A stretch of DNA of 64,000 bases from positions 12,211-76,210 of the forward strand of contig NZ_FZPH01000021.1 in assembly GCF_900188485.1 (NCBI RefSeq), in the 5' to 3' direction. The notes beneath the pieces are model-generated. The model had not been told where the DNA came from, made no database searches, and worked only from the letters and a program-made list of their open reading frames with translations. This document shows, piece after piece, positions 55,132 through 63,674 of the stretch. Position 1 is the first letter of the stretch. Every line of letters begins with the position of its first letter. The translations under genes were made by a program, and so were the position numbers. Source of the DNA: Asanoa hainanensis. GTDB taxonomy: Bacteria > Actinomycetota > Actinomycetes > Mycobacteriales > Micromonosporaceae.

Positions 55132-55725
55132 TCAGCGGGCCTTCTTGGCCGGCGCCTTCCGGGCCGGGGCCTTCTTCGCCGCGGCGGTGGTGCGTGCCGT
55201 GGTGGTCTTCTTGGCGGCCGCGGTGCTGGTCTTCTTGGCGGTCGCCGCCTTGCGGGCGGTGGTGGTCTTCGCCGCGGTCGACTTGGCGGCCGTCTTGGCG
55301 GGAGCGGCCTTCTTCGTCGCGGTGGCGGTCTTCTTGGCGGCCGCCGCCTTCGTGGCGGTGGTGGCCTTGGCCGTGGTGGCCTTGGCGGTCGTCGCCTTGG
55401 CGGTCGTCGCCTTGGCGGTGGTCTTCTTGGCGGCGGCGGCCTTCGGCACGCGGCCGGCAGCGACCATCTCCTTGAAGCCCGCACCGGCGCGGAATGCCGG
55501 GACGGACGTCTTCTTGACCTTCACCGCTTCGCCGGTGCGCGGGTTGCGGGCTGTTCGGGCACCACGCACGCGCTTTTCGAAGACACCGAAACCAGTGATG
55601 GCCACCCGGTCGCCCTTGGTGACTGCCTGCTGGACCTCGGTGAGGACCGCGTCGAGCGCCGCCGTCGCCGTCTTCCGGTCCCCCAGGCGAGCGGCCAGCG
55701 CCTCGATGAGCTCGGCTTTGTTCAC
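55132..55725 (-). CDS. hup: HU-family nucleoid protein with Lys/Ala/Thr-rich tail
   Basis: A 197-aa histone-like DNA-bending protein. Residues 1-95 are a classic HU domain: [42 protein letters not shown] and [14 protein letters not shown] roughly 100-residue tail of Lys, Ala and Thr follows, like HupS of Streptomyces or mycobacterial HupB, which compacts DNA through its histone-H1-like end. The tail includes an ATTAK pentapeptide repeated in tandem. The GTG at 55725 has GGAGGG 5 bp upstream, which fixes the start; the frame upstream is not coding. Confidence 0.95.
   Translation of the reverse strand: MNKAELIEALAARLGDRKTATAALDAVLTEVQQAVTKGDRVAITGFGVFEKRVRGARTARNPRTGEAVKVKKTSVPAFRAGAGFKEMVAAGRVPKAAAAKKTTAKATTAKATTAKATTAKATTATKAAAAKKTATATKKAAPAKTAAKSTAAKTTTARKAATAKKTSTAAAKKTTTARTTAAAKKAPARKAPAKKAR
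55365..55425 (-). repeat. 15-bp repeat encoding ATTAK units in hup
   Basis: About four tandem copies of a 15-bp unit, read on the minus strand as ATTAK, form part of the hup tail. The unit is a multiple of three, so copy-number change would keep the frame. Confidence 0.8.
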
Positions 55726-55838
55726 AACTTCCCTCCGATGTTTGCATGGCCTCAACGCGAGCCATTCTGCGCGCACCGTATGCCCATTGTCGTCGGTACA
55801 CAAACATCTTGCCGAAAAAAGGCGTTGTGTCGTAACGG

Positions 55839-55874
55839 ATTCGCCCCCTCCGGTGGAGTCCGGAGGGGGCGAAT
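55839..55874 (-). terminator. Terminator after leuCD
   Basis: A perfect 15-bp stem ATTCGCCCCCTCCGG / CCGGAGGGGGCGAAT with a 6-nt loop begins 36 bp after the leuD stop, between leuD and hup, which are on the same strand. It separates the two transcripts. Confidence 0.9.
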
Positions 55875-55909
55875 CAGCGGCTGGGACCGGCCGTGTGGCC
55901 GAGAAAGAG

Positions 55910-56497
55910 CTATCCGATAGCCGGCAGGAACGCCGGTCGGTGCTGCTCATACTGCGTGATTTCCGCCTCATGCCGCAAGGTCAGACCGATGTCGTCAAGC
56001 CCTTCGAGTAGCCGCCAACGGCTGAAGTCGTCGAGCGGGAACGCCCAAACGTGGTCACCCGCACGGAGTTCACGCTTCTCGAGGTCGACCGTCACGGCAG
56101 TGGTGGGCTCGGCCTCGACCAACGCCCACAGCTCTTCCACAGCCGGCAGTTCGAGCTCGACCGGCAGCAGGCCCTCCTTGAGAGCGTTGCCACGGAAGAT
56201 GTCGCCGAACCGCGGCGAGACGACGGCCCGGAAACCAAAGTCGCGCAAGGCCCACACGGCGTGCTCGCGCGATGACCCGGTGCCGAACTCCGGACCGGCG
56301 ACGAGCACGGTGCCGCCGGCGTAGGCCTCGTTGTTGAGCACGAACGACGGGTCCTCGCGCCAGGCGGAGAACAGGCCGTCGGCGAAGCCGGTGCGCGTCA
56401 CCCTCTTGAGGTACACCGCCGGGATGATCTGGTCGGTATCCACGTTGGACCGCCGCAGCGGGACCGCGGTGCCGGTGTGCACGGTGAACTTGTCCAT
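55910..56497 (-). CDS. leuD: 3-isopropylmalate dehydratase small subunit
   Basis: Second subunit of the isopropylmalate isomerase of leucine synthesis. 195 aa with [27 protein letters not shown] at the start, the [21 protein letters not shown] core and [16 protein letters not shown]. The start is 26 bp after the leuC stop. Confidence 0.96.
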   Translation of the reverse strand: MDKFTVHTGTAVPLRRSNVDTDQIIPAVYLKRVTRTGFADGLFSAWREDPSFVLNNEAYAGGTVLVAGPEFGTGSSREHAVWALRDFGFRAVVSPRFGDIFRGNALKEGLLPVELELPAVEELWALVEAEPTTAVTVDLEKRELRAGDHVWAFPLDDFSRWRLLEGLDDIGLTLRHEAEITQYEQHRPAFLPAIG

Positions 56498-56523
56498 CTT
56501 CTCTTCTCCCTATGTCGCCGACG

Positions 56524-57978
56524 TCACAGGTCCGCCGGCGACGCCAGCCGGCCCCGCACGGCGGTGGCGGCGGCGACGGGTGGCGAAACGAGGTGGGTCC
56601 GGCCGCCGCGGCCCTGGCGGCCCTCGAAGTTGCGGTTGGAGGTGGAGGCGCAACGCTGGCCGGGCGAGAGCGTGTCGGGGTTCATGCCGAGGCACATGGA
56701 GCAGCCGGCGAACCGCCACTCGGCACCCGCGTCTGCGAAGACCTTGTCGAGGCCCTCCATCTCGGCGGCCTCGCGGACCGCCGCGGAACCGGGCACGACG
56801 AGCATCCGCACGCCGTCGGCGACCCGGTGGCCCCGGATCACGTCGGCCGCGGCGCGCAGGTCCTCCAGTCGCCCGTTGGTGCACGAGCCGACGAAGACCA
56901 CGTCGACGGTGAGGTCGCGCATCGGGGTGCCGGGCGTCAGCGCCATGTATTCCAGTGCGCGGGTGGCCGCCGTCCGCTCGCCCTCGAGAACGAAGTCCTC
57001 CGGCGCGGGCACGGAAGCGTCCAGCGGCACGCCCTGACCCGGGTTGGTTCCCCACGTGACGAACGGGCTGATCCGCGTGGCGTCGAGGGTCACCTCGGTG
57101 TCGAAGACCGCACCGTCGTCGGTCGGCAGGCTGCGCCAGTGGTCCAGCGCGGCGTCCCAGGCGTCGCCCTGCGGCGCGTACGGCCGGCCCTTGAGGTAGG
57201 CGTAGGTGGTCTCGTCCGGCGCGATCATGCCTGCCTTGGCGCCCCACTCGATCGACATGTTGGCGATCGTCATGCGGCCCTCCATGGAGAGGTCGCGGAT
57301 CGCCTGGCCCCGGTATTCCACGATGTGGCCGCGGCCGCCGCCGGTGCCGACCTGTGCGATCAGCGCCAGCACAAGGTCTTTGGCGGTGACGCCGGGCGCC
57401 AGGTCGCCGACCACGTTGACGGCCATGGTCTTCGGGCGCGACTGCGGCAGCGTCTGGGTGGCCAGCACGTGCTCCACCTCGCTGGTGCCGATGCCGAAGG
57501 CCAGGGCGCCGAAAGCGCCGTGGGTCGCGGTGTGTGAGTCGCCGCACACGATGGTCAGACCGGGCTGCGTGACACCGAGCTGCGGGCCGATCACGTGCAC
57601 GATGCCCTGGTTGTCGTCGCCCAGCGAATGCAGCTTGACGCCGAACTCGGCGCAGTTGCGGCGCAGGGTCTCGATCTGCGTGCGCGACGTCGGGTCCGCG
57701 ATCGTCAGCGGGTCACCGCGTCGAAGGTTGAACGCCGGGTTGCTGTAACCCGTGGGCGTGTTGTGGTCTTCGGTGGCAAGGGTGAGATCCGTGCGGCGCA
57801 CGGTGCGGCCGGCGGCGCGCAGCCCGTCGAACGCCTGCGGGCTGGTCACCTCGTGCAGCAGGTGCAGGTCGATGAAGAGCAGATCCGGCTCACCCTCGGC
57901 GGATCGCACCACGTGAGCGTCCCAGACCTTCTCGGCCAGGGTCCTCGGCGACGTTGGCTTCGGAGTGACTCCCACCAT
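56524..57978 (-). CDS. leuC: 3-isopropylmalate dehydratase large subunit
   Basis: The 4Fe-4S subunit of isopropylmalate isomerase, 484 aa. Markers: [45 protein letters not shown], cluster cysteine in [12 protein letters not shown] and the pair in [10 protein letters not shown]. It is divergent from the NdgR-like regulator over only 49 bp (from its start), so the regulator likely controls it. Confidence 0.96.
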   Translation of the reverse strand: MVGVTPKPTSPRTLAEKVWDAHVVRSAEGEPDLLFIDLHLLHEVTSPQAFDGLRAAGRTVRRTDLTLATEDHNTPTGYSNPAFNLRRGDPLTIADPTSRTQIETLRRNCAEFGVKLHSLGDDNQGIVHVIGPQLGVTQPGLTIVCGDSHTATHGAFGALAFGIGTSEVEHVLATQTLPQSRPKTMAVNVVGDLAPGVTAKDLVLALIAQVGTGGGRGHIVEYRGQAIRDLSMEGRMTIANMSIEWGAKAGMIAPDETTYAYLKGRPYAPQGDAWDAALDHWRSLPTDDGAVFDTEVTLDATRISPFVTWGTNPGQGVPLDASVPAPEDFVLEGERTAATRALEYMALTPGTPMRDLTVDVVFVGSCTNGRLEDLRAAADVIRGHRVADGVRMLVVPGSAAVREAAEMEGLDKVFADAGAEWRFAGCSMCLGMNPDTLSPGQRCASTSNRNFEGRQGRGGRTHLVSPPVAAATAVRGRLASPADL

Positions 57979-58027
57979 CTGGACATCCTAAATTCTGGGA
58001 GGTATGTTTCGGCTTGTGGGACACAGT

Positions 58028-58714
58028 ATGAGCGGTGTCGGCGTCCTCGACAAGGCGGTAGTGATCCTCGCGGCCTGTGTCGACGGCGCCAGCCTGGCCG
58101 AACTGGTGGAGCGGACCCGGTTGCCGAGGGCCACCGCACACCGACTGGCGCAGGCGTTGGAGATCCATCGCATGCTCGTGCGGGACACGCAGGGGCGCTG
58201 GCGTCCCGGCCCGCGCCTGGGCGAGTTGGCCAACGCGGCGCCCGATGTGCTGCTCACCGCCGCCGAGCCGCTGCTGTCCGCATTGCGGGACGCGACCGGC
58301 GAGAGCGCCCAGCTCTATCTGCGCCGTGCGGACGAACGGATCTGTGTCGCCGCCGCGGAACGGGCCAGTGGCCTGCGCGACACGGTGCCGGTCGGTTCGG
58401 TGCTGCCGATGACGGCCGGCTCGGCCGCCCAGATCCTGCTCGCCTGGGAGCCGCCGGAGGCGGTCATGCCCCTGCTGCCACGGTGCAAGTTTACCGGCCG
58501 CACGCTGGCCGAGGTCCGCCGCCGAGGCTGGGCCCAGAGCGTCGCCGAGCGCGAGCCCGGCGTAGCCAGCGTCTCGGCACCCATCCGCGACCGCACGGGC
58601 CGCGTAATCGCCTCGATCAGCGTCTCAGGCCCGATAGAGCGCCTGGGCCGCCGCCCCGGCGACCGCCACGCGATGGCCGTAGTCCGCGCCGGGCAGCGGT
58701 TGTCCGGCCTCTGA
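58028..58714 (+). CDS. ndgR: IclR-family regulator (NdgR-like)
   Basis: A 228-aa transcription factor: an N-terminal winged helix-turn-helix (SGVGVLDKAVVILAAC, LPRATAHRLAQALEIHRM) and an effector-binding domain (from about residue 80) with SAQLYLRRADERICVAAAE and SAPIRDRTGRVIASISVSGP. NdgR of actinobacteria lies divergently from leuCD and controls leucine and other amino-acid genes. The start is uncertain (ATG at 58028 preferred by family pattern; ATG at 58004 and GTG at 58016 are in frame). No strong ribosome site, perhaps leaderless. Confidence 0.88.
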   Translation: MSGVGVLDKAVVILAACVDGASLAELVERTRLPRATAHRLAQALEIHRMLVRDTQGRWRPGPRLGELANAAPDVLLTAAEPLLSALRDATGESAQLYLRRADERICVAAAERASGLRDTVPVGSVLPMTAGSAAQILLAWEPPEAVMPLLPRCKFTGRTLAEVRRRGWAQSVAEREPGVASVSAPIRDRTGRVIASISVSGPIERLGRRPGDRHAMAVVRAGQRLSGL

Positions 58715-58834
58715 CCCTATTGGACAGACCTGTTCCCGCCGCGGACCTGGCAAACGGAGCGAAGCGGAGTGATCCCCGGCGGGAGCAACGGTCGTGCCGC
58801 CGGCGGACCTGGGAAAGCCGCACTTGATTTTGGG

Positions 58835-58866
58835 CAAAGAAAAACCCCCCGATTGCTCGAGGGGTT
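58835..58866 (-). terminator. Intrinsic terminator of the tRNA transcript
   Basis: AACCCCTCGA and TCGGGGGGTT pair with a GCAA loop (one G-T), and a TTTTTCTTTG run follows on the minus strand. It lies 9 bp past the 3' end of tRNA-Glu and is the most E. coli-like terminator in the window. Confidence 0.93.
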
Positions 58867-58874
58867 GCTCTGTG

Positions 58875-58947
58875 TAGCCCCGATGGGATTCGAACCCACG
58901 CTACCGCCTTGAGAGGGCGGCGTCCTAGGCCGCTAGACGACGGGGCC
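58875..58947 (-). tRNA. tRNA-Glu (anticodon CTC)
   Basis: A 73-nt cloverleaf. The acceptor stem is GGCCCCG paired to CGGGGCU; the anticodon loop CUCUCAA lies between CCGCC and GGCGG and reads GAG codons. The T loop GGUUCGAAUCC is normal. CCA is not encoded. It follows tRNA-Gln by 76 bp on the same strand, then a terminator. Confidence 0.97.
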
Positions 58948-59023
58948 AGGACTTCCGATGTCGTTGTGGCGACGGAGCGGAACTCTACCAGAGTCCAGCG
59001 CCGGTGCCATGTCGGCATCGTTG

Positions 59024-59095
59024 CTGGGGTACCAGGACTCGAACCTAGACTAACTGAACCAGAATCAGTTGGGCTGCCAATTACCCCATACCCCA
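59024..59095 (-). tRNA. tRNA-Gln (anticodon CTG)
   Basis: A 72-nt cloverleaf with acceptor UGGGGUA / UACCCCA and anticodon loop UUCUGGU between ACUGA and UCAGU, reading CAG codons. The T loop GGUUCGAGUCC is normal, and CCA is not encoded. It is upstream of tRNA-Glu in the same transcript. Confidence 0.97.
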
Positions 59096-59172
59096 TTGGC
59101 GCTCGGAAGCGCCGAGTGAGAACTTTACCGGAGGGGGTGGCGACCCACAAATCCGCCACCCCCGGTTCGATC

Positions 59173-59976
59173 TCAGTCGATGGCGGTGACCGGGTTGGTC
59201 AGCTCGCCGATGCCCTCGATCCGCACGGAAACCGTCTCACCGGCCAGGATCGGGCTCACCCCGGCGGGGGTGCCGGTCAGGATCACGTCGCCCGGGCCCA
59301 GCGTCATCACGTGCGAGACGTAGGACACGATCGTCGGGATGTCGAAGACCATGTCGCGGGTGTTGCCGAGCTGGCGCACCTCGAGCTCCTCCGGCGGGCG
59401 GCCGACCTCGCAGCGCACCTCGAGGTTGCTGACGTCGAGGTCCGTGACGATCCACGGGCCGATCGGGCAGAAGGTGTCGAAGCCCTTGGCCCGGGTCCAC
59501 TGACCGTCGGTGCGTTGGAGGTCGCGCGCGGTCACGTCGTTGGCGGCGGTGTAGCCGAAGATGGCCCGCTCGGCCCCGGCCCGGTCGACCCGGCGGGCGC
59601 CCTGCAGACCGATCACGACGGCCAGCTCGGCCTCGTGCTCCACCTGCTTCGACTGGATCGGCAGCTCGATCGCGTCGCCGGGCCCGATCACGGACGACGG
59701 GGGCTTGAGGAAGAGCAGCGGTTCCTTGGGCACCTCGTTGCCCAGCTCGGAGGCGTGCTCGGCGTAGTTGCGGCCGACCGCGATGATTTTGCGGGGCAGC
59801 ATCGGCGGCAGCAGCCGCACGTCGGCCAGCGCCCAGCGCCGGTTGGTGAACTTGATCTCGCCGAACGGCAGGCCCTCGATCTCGGCGACGGTGAGCGCGT
59901 CGGCACCCGCGCCGGTCTCACCCTCGACGACACCGAACGACTGCCCGTTGGAATGGGCGAACAAAGCGATACGCAC
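59173..59976 (-). CDS. Fumarylacetoacetate hydrolase family protein
   Basis: A 267-aa FAH-superfamily enzyme. Conserved signature: KIIAVGRNYAEHASELG, LFLKPPSSVIGPGDAIELP, the metal-ligand Glu pair in VEHEAELAVVIG, GYTAANDVTARDLQ, TFCPIGPWIVT and LTGTPAGVSP. Relatives hydrolyse or decarboxylate acyl-pyruvates or oxaloacetate; the position downstream of leuCD matches Rv2993c. Its substrate is unknown. No gltX lies between it and the tRNAs, unlike in mycobacteria. Confidence 0.92.
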   Translation of the reverse strand: MRIALFAHSNGQSFGVVEGETGAGADALTVAEIEGLPFGEIKFTNRRWALADVRLLPPMLPRKIIAVGRNYAEHASELGNEVPKEPLLFLKPPSSVIGPGDAIELPIQSKQVEHEAELAVVIGLQGARRVDRAGAERAIFGYTAANDVTARDLQRTDGQWTRAKGFDTFCPIGPWIVTDLDVSNLEVRCEVGRPPEELEVRQLGNTRDMVFDIPTIVSYVSHVMTLGPGDVILTGTPAGVSPILAGETVSVRIEGIGELTNPVTAID

Positions 59977-60060
59977 GCCTCAAACTTAGCCGTCGCACAC
60001 GGTGTCCCCGTCAACGGCGCCGCGGTTGGCATGCTAAGGGCCGGGACGGGGAGGTCCGCG

Positions 60061-60822
60061 GTGCGCGACGAGCAACCCAATGTGGCCCGCATGTGGGATT
60101 ACCACCTCGGTGGTGACCGGGCCGGCGAGGCCGACCGGCGGTTGGCCGACGCGGTCACGGCCGCCTGTCCCGAGGTTCCGCTTGCCGCGCGCGCCAGCAG
60201 GGCGTTCCTGGGGCGGGTGGTGCGCCATCTGGTCGACCTCGGTGTGCGGCAGTTTCTCGACCTCGGTGCCGGCCTGCCGACCGCACGCAACACCCACGAG
60301 ATGGCCTGTGGCAGCCGGGTGGTCTACGTCGACATCGACCCGATGGCCGTGCTGCACAACAGGATCGGCGTCGTCGGCAACCCCGACGTCACCGTGGTGC
60401 AGGCCGACGTGCGCGATCCGGAGCTCGTGTTGCGGCACCGCGACGTCCGCCACTACATCGACTTCGAGCGCCCGGTCGCGGTGCTGGCGTTGGCCGTCTA
60501 CCACCTGGTGCCCGACGCCGAGGAGCCGGCGGCCGGCACGGCCGCGATCTACGACCAGGTCGCACCGGGCAGCTATCTCGCGATCAGCCACGGCAGCGCC
60601 GACCTGTCACCGGAGCGGGCCGCCCGGGTGGCCGAGCTCTACGCGGCCTCCGGTTTGACGTTGCGACCGCGCAGCCGGGCCGAGATCACCACGATCTTCG
60701 ATCGCTTCGGGCTGGTCGGGCCCGGCCTGGTGTCCGCCGACCGGTGGCATCCGGCCGCGCCGGCGGCACCCGTCCTGCCGGCCGGATGGTACGGCGGCCT
60801 GGGGCGGAAAGCGGGCCTATAG
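60061..60822 (+). CDS. SAM-dependent methyltransferase (DUF574 type)
   Basis: A 253-aa protein of the actinobacterial Methyltransf_19/DUF574 family, recognised by ARMWDYHLGGDRAGEADR, QFLDLGAGLPTARNTHE, VVYVDIDPMAV and LALAVYHLVPD. The GTG at 60061 has GGGGAGG six bases upstream. A very long plus-strand open frame runs before it, opposite the FAH and tRNA genes, and is not coding. Substrate unknown; these genes are often present in many copies. Confidence 0.9.
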   Translation: MRDEQPNVARMWDYHLGGDRAGEADRRLADAVTAACPEVPLAARASRAFLGRVVRHLVDLGVRQFLDLGAGLPTARNTHEMACGSRVVYVDIDPMAVLHNRIGVVGNPDVTVVQADVRDPELVLRHRDVRHYIDFERPVAVLALAVYHLVPDAEEPAAGTAAIYDQVAPGSYLAISHGSADLSPERAARVAELYAASGLTLRPRSRAEITTIFDRFGLVGPGLVSADRWHPAAPAAPVLPAGWYGGLGRKAGL

Positions 60823-60874
60823 ACCTTGCTCGGTTTCCGCACCCTGAGCCATCTGGCCACGCCAGGATCTGGGC

Positions 60875-61285
60875 ATGACTGACAAAACCATGCGCTACAC
60901 CGACCAGGAGCGCGACACCCTGCGCAACTCGGCGATGGGCGCGATGATGCTCGTCTCGAAGTCCGACCCGGGGATCATGGGCACGATCAAGGAGATGATC
61001 GCGGGCTCCAAGGCGCTCCGCGGCGCCTCCCCTGAGATGCAGGAAATCTTCAAGGGCAGCGGCGGCATGCCGAAGATGCCCAAGGGCTCGCAGGGCGACA
61101 TGGAAAGCGGCGTCATGTCGGGGCTGCAGCAGTCGATGCAGATCCTGTCGAAGTCGCCCCAGGACCAGCAGAACTTCCGCAACACGATCATGAGCGCCTG
61201 CGACCAGGTCGCGAAGGCGCAGGGCGGCGTCAGCGACAACGAGACGCAGATGATCAACAAGATCCGGTCCGCCCTGGGCGGCTGA
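60875..61285 (+). CDS. Conserved hypothetical, possibly TerB-like
   Basis: A 136-aa helical protein rich in Met, Ser and Gln. The N-terminal part (LRNSAMGAMMLVSKSDPGIMGTIKEM) and the end (AKAQGGVSDNETQMINKIRSAL) resemble helices of TerB-like domains, but the central region is Gly/Met/Lys-rich and low in complexity. I do not recognise it with certainty. It is 52 bp downstream of the methyltransferase and 69 bp before the next gene on the same strand. Confidence 0.7.
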   Translation: MTDKTMRYTDQERDTLRNSAMGAMMLVSKSDPGIMGTIKEMIAGSKALRGASPEMQEIFKGSGGMPKMPKGSQGDMESGVMSGLQQSMQILSKSPQDQQNFRNTIMSACDQVAKAQGGVSDNETQMINKIRSALGG

Positions 61286-61354
61286 CCCGCGTTGGCCGAC
61301 GGTGGCGCCGCACGCACGGAGGGCGCGGCGCCACCGCTGGCTACGCTGGGGCGC

Positions 61355-62197
61355 ATGACGGTTCTGGAGCGCCCCGCCTGGGTCGCCCGTCGGCTCGCGC
61401 ACGAGCAGCGGGTCGACGGGTGGGTCGGGCCGCACCTGAGCCGCCGCAAGGCCGGCCGGCGGCATCCGGTCGAGGACTTCCTGTTCACCTACTACTCCCA
61501 CCGGCCCGCCCAGCTGCGCCGCTGGCACCCCGGTGCCGGGGTGTTCCTGGCCGACGCCACCGTCGACGAGCTGGGCCGCGACTACGTCGCCCGGCCCGCG
61601 GGGGTCACGGTCGACACCGATGGCGTACGCGAGCGCCGGGCCGACTCGATCGCCTGGATCCGCACCCTGCTCACCCGCACCGCCGCCCGCCCCGCTCAGC
61701 TGGGCTGCTTCGGCATGCACGAGTGGGCGATGGTCTACCGGCAGACGCAGCAGGAGGTCCGGCACGACGCCTGGCCGCTGCGGCTCTCCCCCGCCGAGAC
61801 CGCCACCGTCGTCGAGGAGCGCGGGGTGCGCTGCAGCCACTTCGACGCGTTCCGGTTCTTCACCGCCCCGGCCCGCCCGCTCAACGTGCTGACCCCGACC
61901 CGGGAGCTCCAGCACGAACTGGAGCAGCCGGGCTGCCTGCACGCGAACATGGACCTCTACAAGTGGGCCTACAAGCTCTCGCCGCTGGTGCCCAGCGAGC
62001 TGGTGGCCGACTGTTTCGCGCTGGCGCACGACATCCGCACCCTCGACATGCGGGCCAGCCCGTACGACCTGGCCGAGCTCGGCTACCCGCCGGTGCGGAT
62101 CGAGACGGCGGCGGGCCGCGCCGAGTACGCCGCCGCCCAGCGCGCGTTCGCCGACCGCGCCGCGCCACTGCGCGCCCGGCTGGTGGCGGCGATCTAG
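61355..62197 (+). CDS. Conserved hypothetical protein
   Basis: A 280-aa actinobacterial protein. Conserved pieces are LAHEQRVDGWVGPHLSRRK, HPVEDFLFTYYSHRPAQLRRWHPG, AQLGCFGMHEWAMVYR and NMDLYKWAYKLSPLVPSELVADCF. From memory, homologues are labelled 3-methyladenine DNA glycosylase in some genomes, but I see no glycosylase motif such as a helix-hairpin-helix, so that name is doubtful. It overlaps the converging CGNR gene by 4 bp. Confidence 0.82.
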   Translation: MTVLERPAWVARRLAHEQRVDGWVGPHLSRRKAGRRHPVEDFLFTYYSHRPAQLRRWHPGAGVFLADATVDELGRDYVARPAGVTVDTDGVRERRADSIAWIRTLLTRTAARPAQLGCFGMHEWAMVYRQTQQEVRHDAWPLRLSPAETATVVEERGVRCSHFDAFRFFTAPARPLNVLTPTRELQHELEQPGCLHANMDLYKWAYKLSPLVPSELVADCFALAHDIRTLDMRASPYDLAELGYPPVRIETAAGRAEYAAAQRAFADRAAPLRARLVAAI

Positions 62198-62811
62198 GCG
62201 CGCCGCTTCTGGTAGTGGCGGCGGGCCCGGGCCCGGTTGCCGCACATCCGGCTGTCGCACCACTGTCTACTGTGGTTGCGGCTTTCGTCGACGAACAGCC
62301 AGCCGCAGGTCTCGCCCGGGCACTGCTTGAGGGGCGGGGCGTCGGGTGAGCCGAGCACCGCCACCGCGTCGGCGGCCGCCTCCCAGGACGGCACGTCCAG
62401 GCCCGTCCAGCCCGGCCGGTAGCCGCGTCCGTCGCCGACGCCCACCCGGATCTGCCGCATGCCGGCCCGGAAGACCCGGTCCAGCACGGCGAGGTCGGCG
62501 CCGTCCGGTTCGGCGCCGGCCGCGACCGCGGAGAAGAGCCGGAACAGCGCCTCACGCAGCGCCAGGGCCCGATCCAGGGCCGCCGTGGCGGCGGCCGGCT
62601 CGGCGGCGGCGCCGGCCTCCAGGTCGGTCAGCGCGGCGTCGTCGAGCCCGCCCGCGTCGCGCAGGTAGCCGGCCAGCGCCGGGTAGTCCGTGATGCGCTC
62701 GACCGGCTCGGCCGACCGCCGCCACAGCACGCTGTTGACCAGGGCCAGCGACAGCCGACCCCCCAGGGCGTGGGCGATCGGGCGGGCCGGTCGCAGTTCG
62801 ACGCTCAACAC
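62194..62811 (-). CDS. CGNR zinc-finger transcriptional regulator
   Basis: A 205-aa protein. The N-terminal ABATE-type helical domain (about 1-130) precedes a C-terminal CGNR zinc finger: CPGETCGWLFVD, SRQWCDSRMCGNRARARRHY, with four Cys ligands. Such proteins often regulate stress or detoxification genes. The GTG start is abutted by an inverted repeat that is also found at the divergent hydrolase promoter. A TAGACT hexamer 7 bp upstream suits a leaderless start. Confidence 0.88.
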   Translation of the reverse strand: MLSVELRPARPIAHALGGRLSLALVNSVLWRRSAEPVERITDYPALAGYLRDAGGLDDAALTDLEAGAAAEPAAATAALDRALALREALFRLFSAVAAGAEPDGADLAVLDRVFRAGMRQIRVGVGDGRGYRPGWTGLDVPSWEAAADAVAVLGSPDAPPLKQCPGETCGWLFVDESRNHSRQWCDSRMCGNRARARRHYQKRRA

Positions 62812-62893
62812 CCTAACGAGTCTAAGGGCCTTGACCTGTTAAACCCGACAGCCGTACCGTGCCTAACATGTTTGGGACGTTAAGCTCGTTAGG
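62812..62893. promoter_or_regulatory. Twin operator in the divergent CGNR/hydrolase promoter
   Basis: CCTAACGAG (62812-62820) is repeated in inverted form as CTCGTTAGG (62885-62893), one beside each divergent gene. In the outward-reading direction each copy is TTAnnCTCGTTAGG, overlapping a -10-like hexamer (TAGACT for the regulator, TAAGCT for the hydrolase). A third related sequence, CCTAACATGTTTGG, lies between. This fits autoregulation by the CGNR protein. Confidence 0.55.
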
Positions 62894-63674
62894 AGGGCCG
62901 GTCTCCGTCACCCAGCACGGAGTCGAGGAACGCGGTGGCGTGCTGGTCCACGACATCACCTACGCCGCGCGCGACGGTGATCCCGTGCGCGCCTACCTGG
63001 TCGAGCCGGCCCGCCCGGGCCGCTACCCGGCCGTCCTCTACCTGCACTGGTTCGAGCCGCCCAACCCGACCAGCAGCCGCCTGGAGTTCCTCGACGAGGC
63101 GGTGGACCAGGCCCGCCAGGGCGCCGTCGCGCTGCTACCGGACCTGACGTTCCCGTGGTCGGTCGACCCGGTCGGCGACCGCCGGGACGTCGCCAACGTG
63201 GTGGCCCAGACCGTACGGCTGCGCCGCGGGCTCGACCTGCTGACCGCCCGGCCGGACGTCGACCGGTCGCGGATCGCGGTGGTCGGCCACGACTACGGCG
63301 GCATGTACGGGCTGCTGCTCGCTTCGGTCGACCGGGACCGGATTCACGCCGTGGTGGCGATGAACGTCGACGCCACGTTCGGCAACTGGTTCGCGACCTT
63401 CTTCCTCGGCCTCTCCGGCGACGCCACGATCGCCTACGAGAAGCTGTTCGAGCCCGTCGACCCGATCCGGTACGTGGCCGACCGCGGCGGCGTGCCCCTG
63501 CTGTTCCAGTTCGCCGAGCCCGACTTCTTCGTGCCCGACTCGACCCGCCGCACGCTCGTGTCCCTGGCGGAGCAGCCCACGGACTACCGCCTCTACCCCG
63601 GCGCGGGGCACGAGCTCGACGCTGCCGCCCGCGCCGACCGGGAGGCCTGGCTCACCTCGCGGTGGAAGGCCTAA
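62868..63674 (+). CDS. Alpha/beta hydrolase (dienelactone hydrolase-like)
   Basis: A roughly 268-aa hydrolase. Visible elements: [11 protein letters not shown] (oxyanion hole), [19 protein letters not shown] around a nucleophile elbow of GHDYGG type (Asp rather than Ser or Cys), [13 protein letters not shown] and GAGHELD, with the catalytic Asp and His. A nucleophile Asp resembles haloalkane dehalogenase/epoxide hydrolase arrangements, though the enzyme may work differently. The start is uncertain: ATG at 62868 is used, but the promoter suggests a later start such as the GTG at 62940. Confidence 0.82.
   Translation: MFGTLSSLGGPVSVTQHGVEERGGVLVHDITYAARDGDPVRAYLVEPARPGRYPAVLYLHWFEPPNPTSSRLEFLDEAVDQARQGAVALLPDLTFPWSVDPVGDRRDVANVVAQTVRLRRGLDLLTARPDVDRSRIAVVGHDYGGMYGLLLASVDRDRIHAVVAMNVDATFGNWFATFFLGLSGDATIAYEKLFEPVDPIRYVADRGGVPLLFQFAEPDFFVPDSTRRTLVSLAEQPTDYRLYPGAGHELDAAARADREAWLTSRWKA

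Noticed and set aside
58909-60060. Long plus-strand frame upstream of the DUF574 methyltransferase
   Set aside because: It crosses both tRNA genes and runs antisense to the FAH gene; GGGGAGG with a GTG at 60061 marks the real start.
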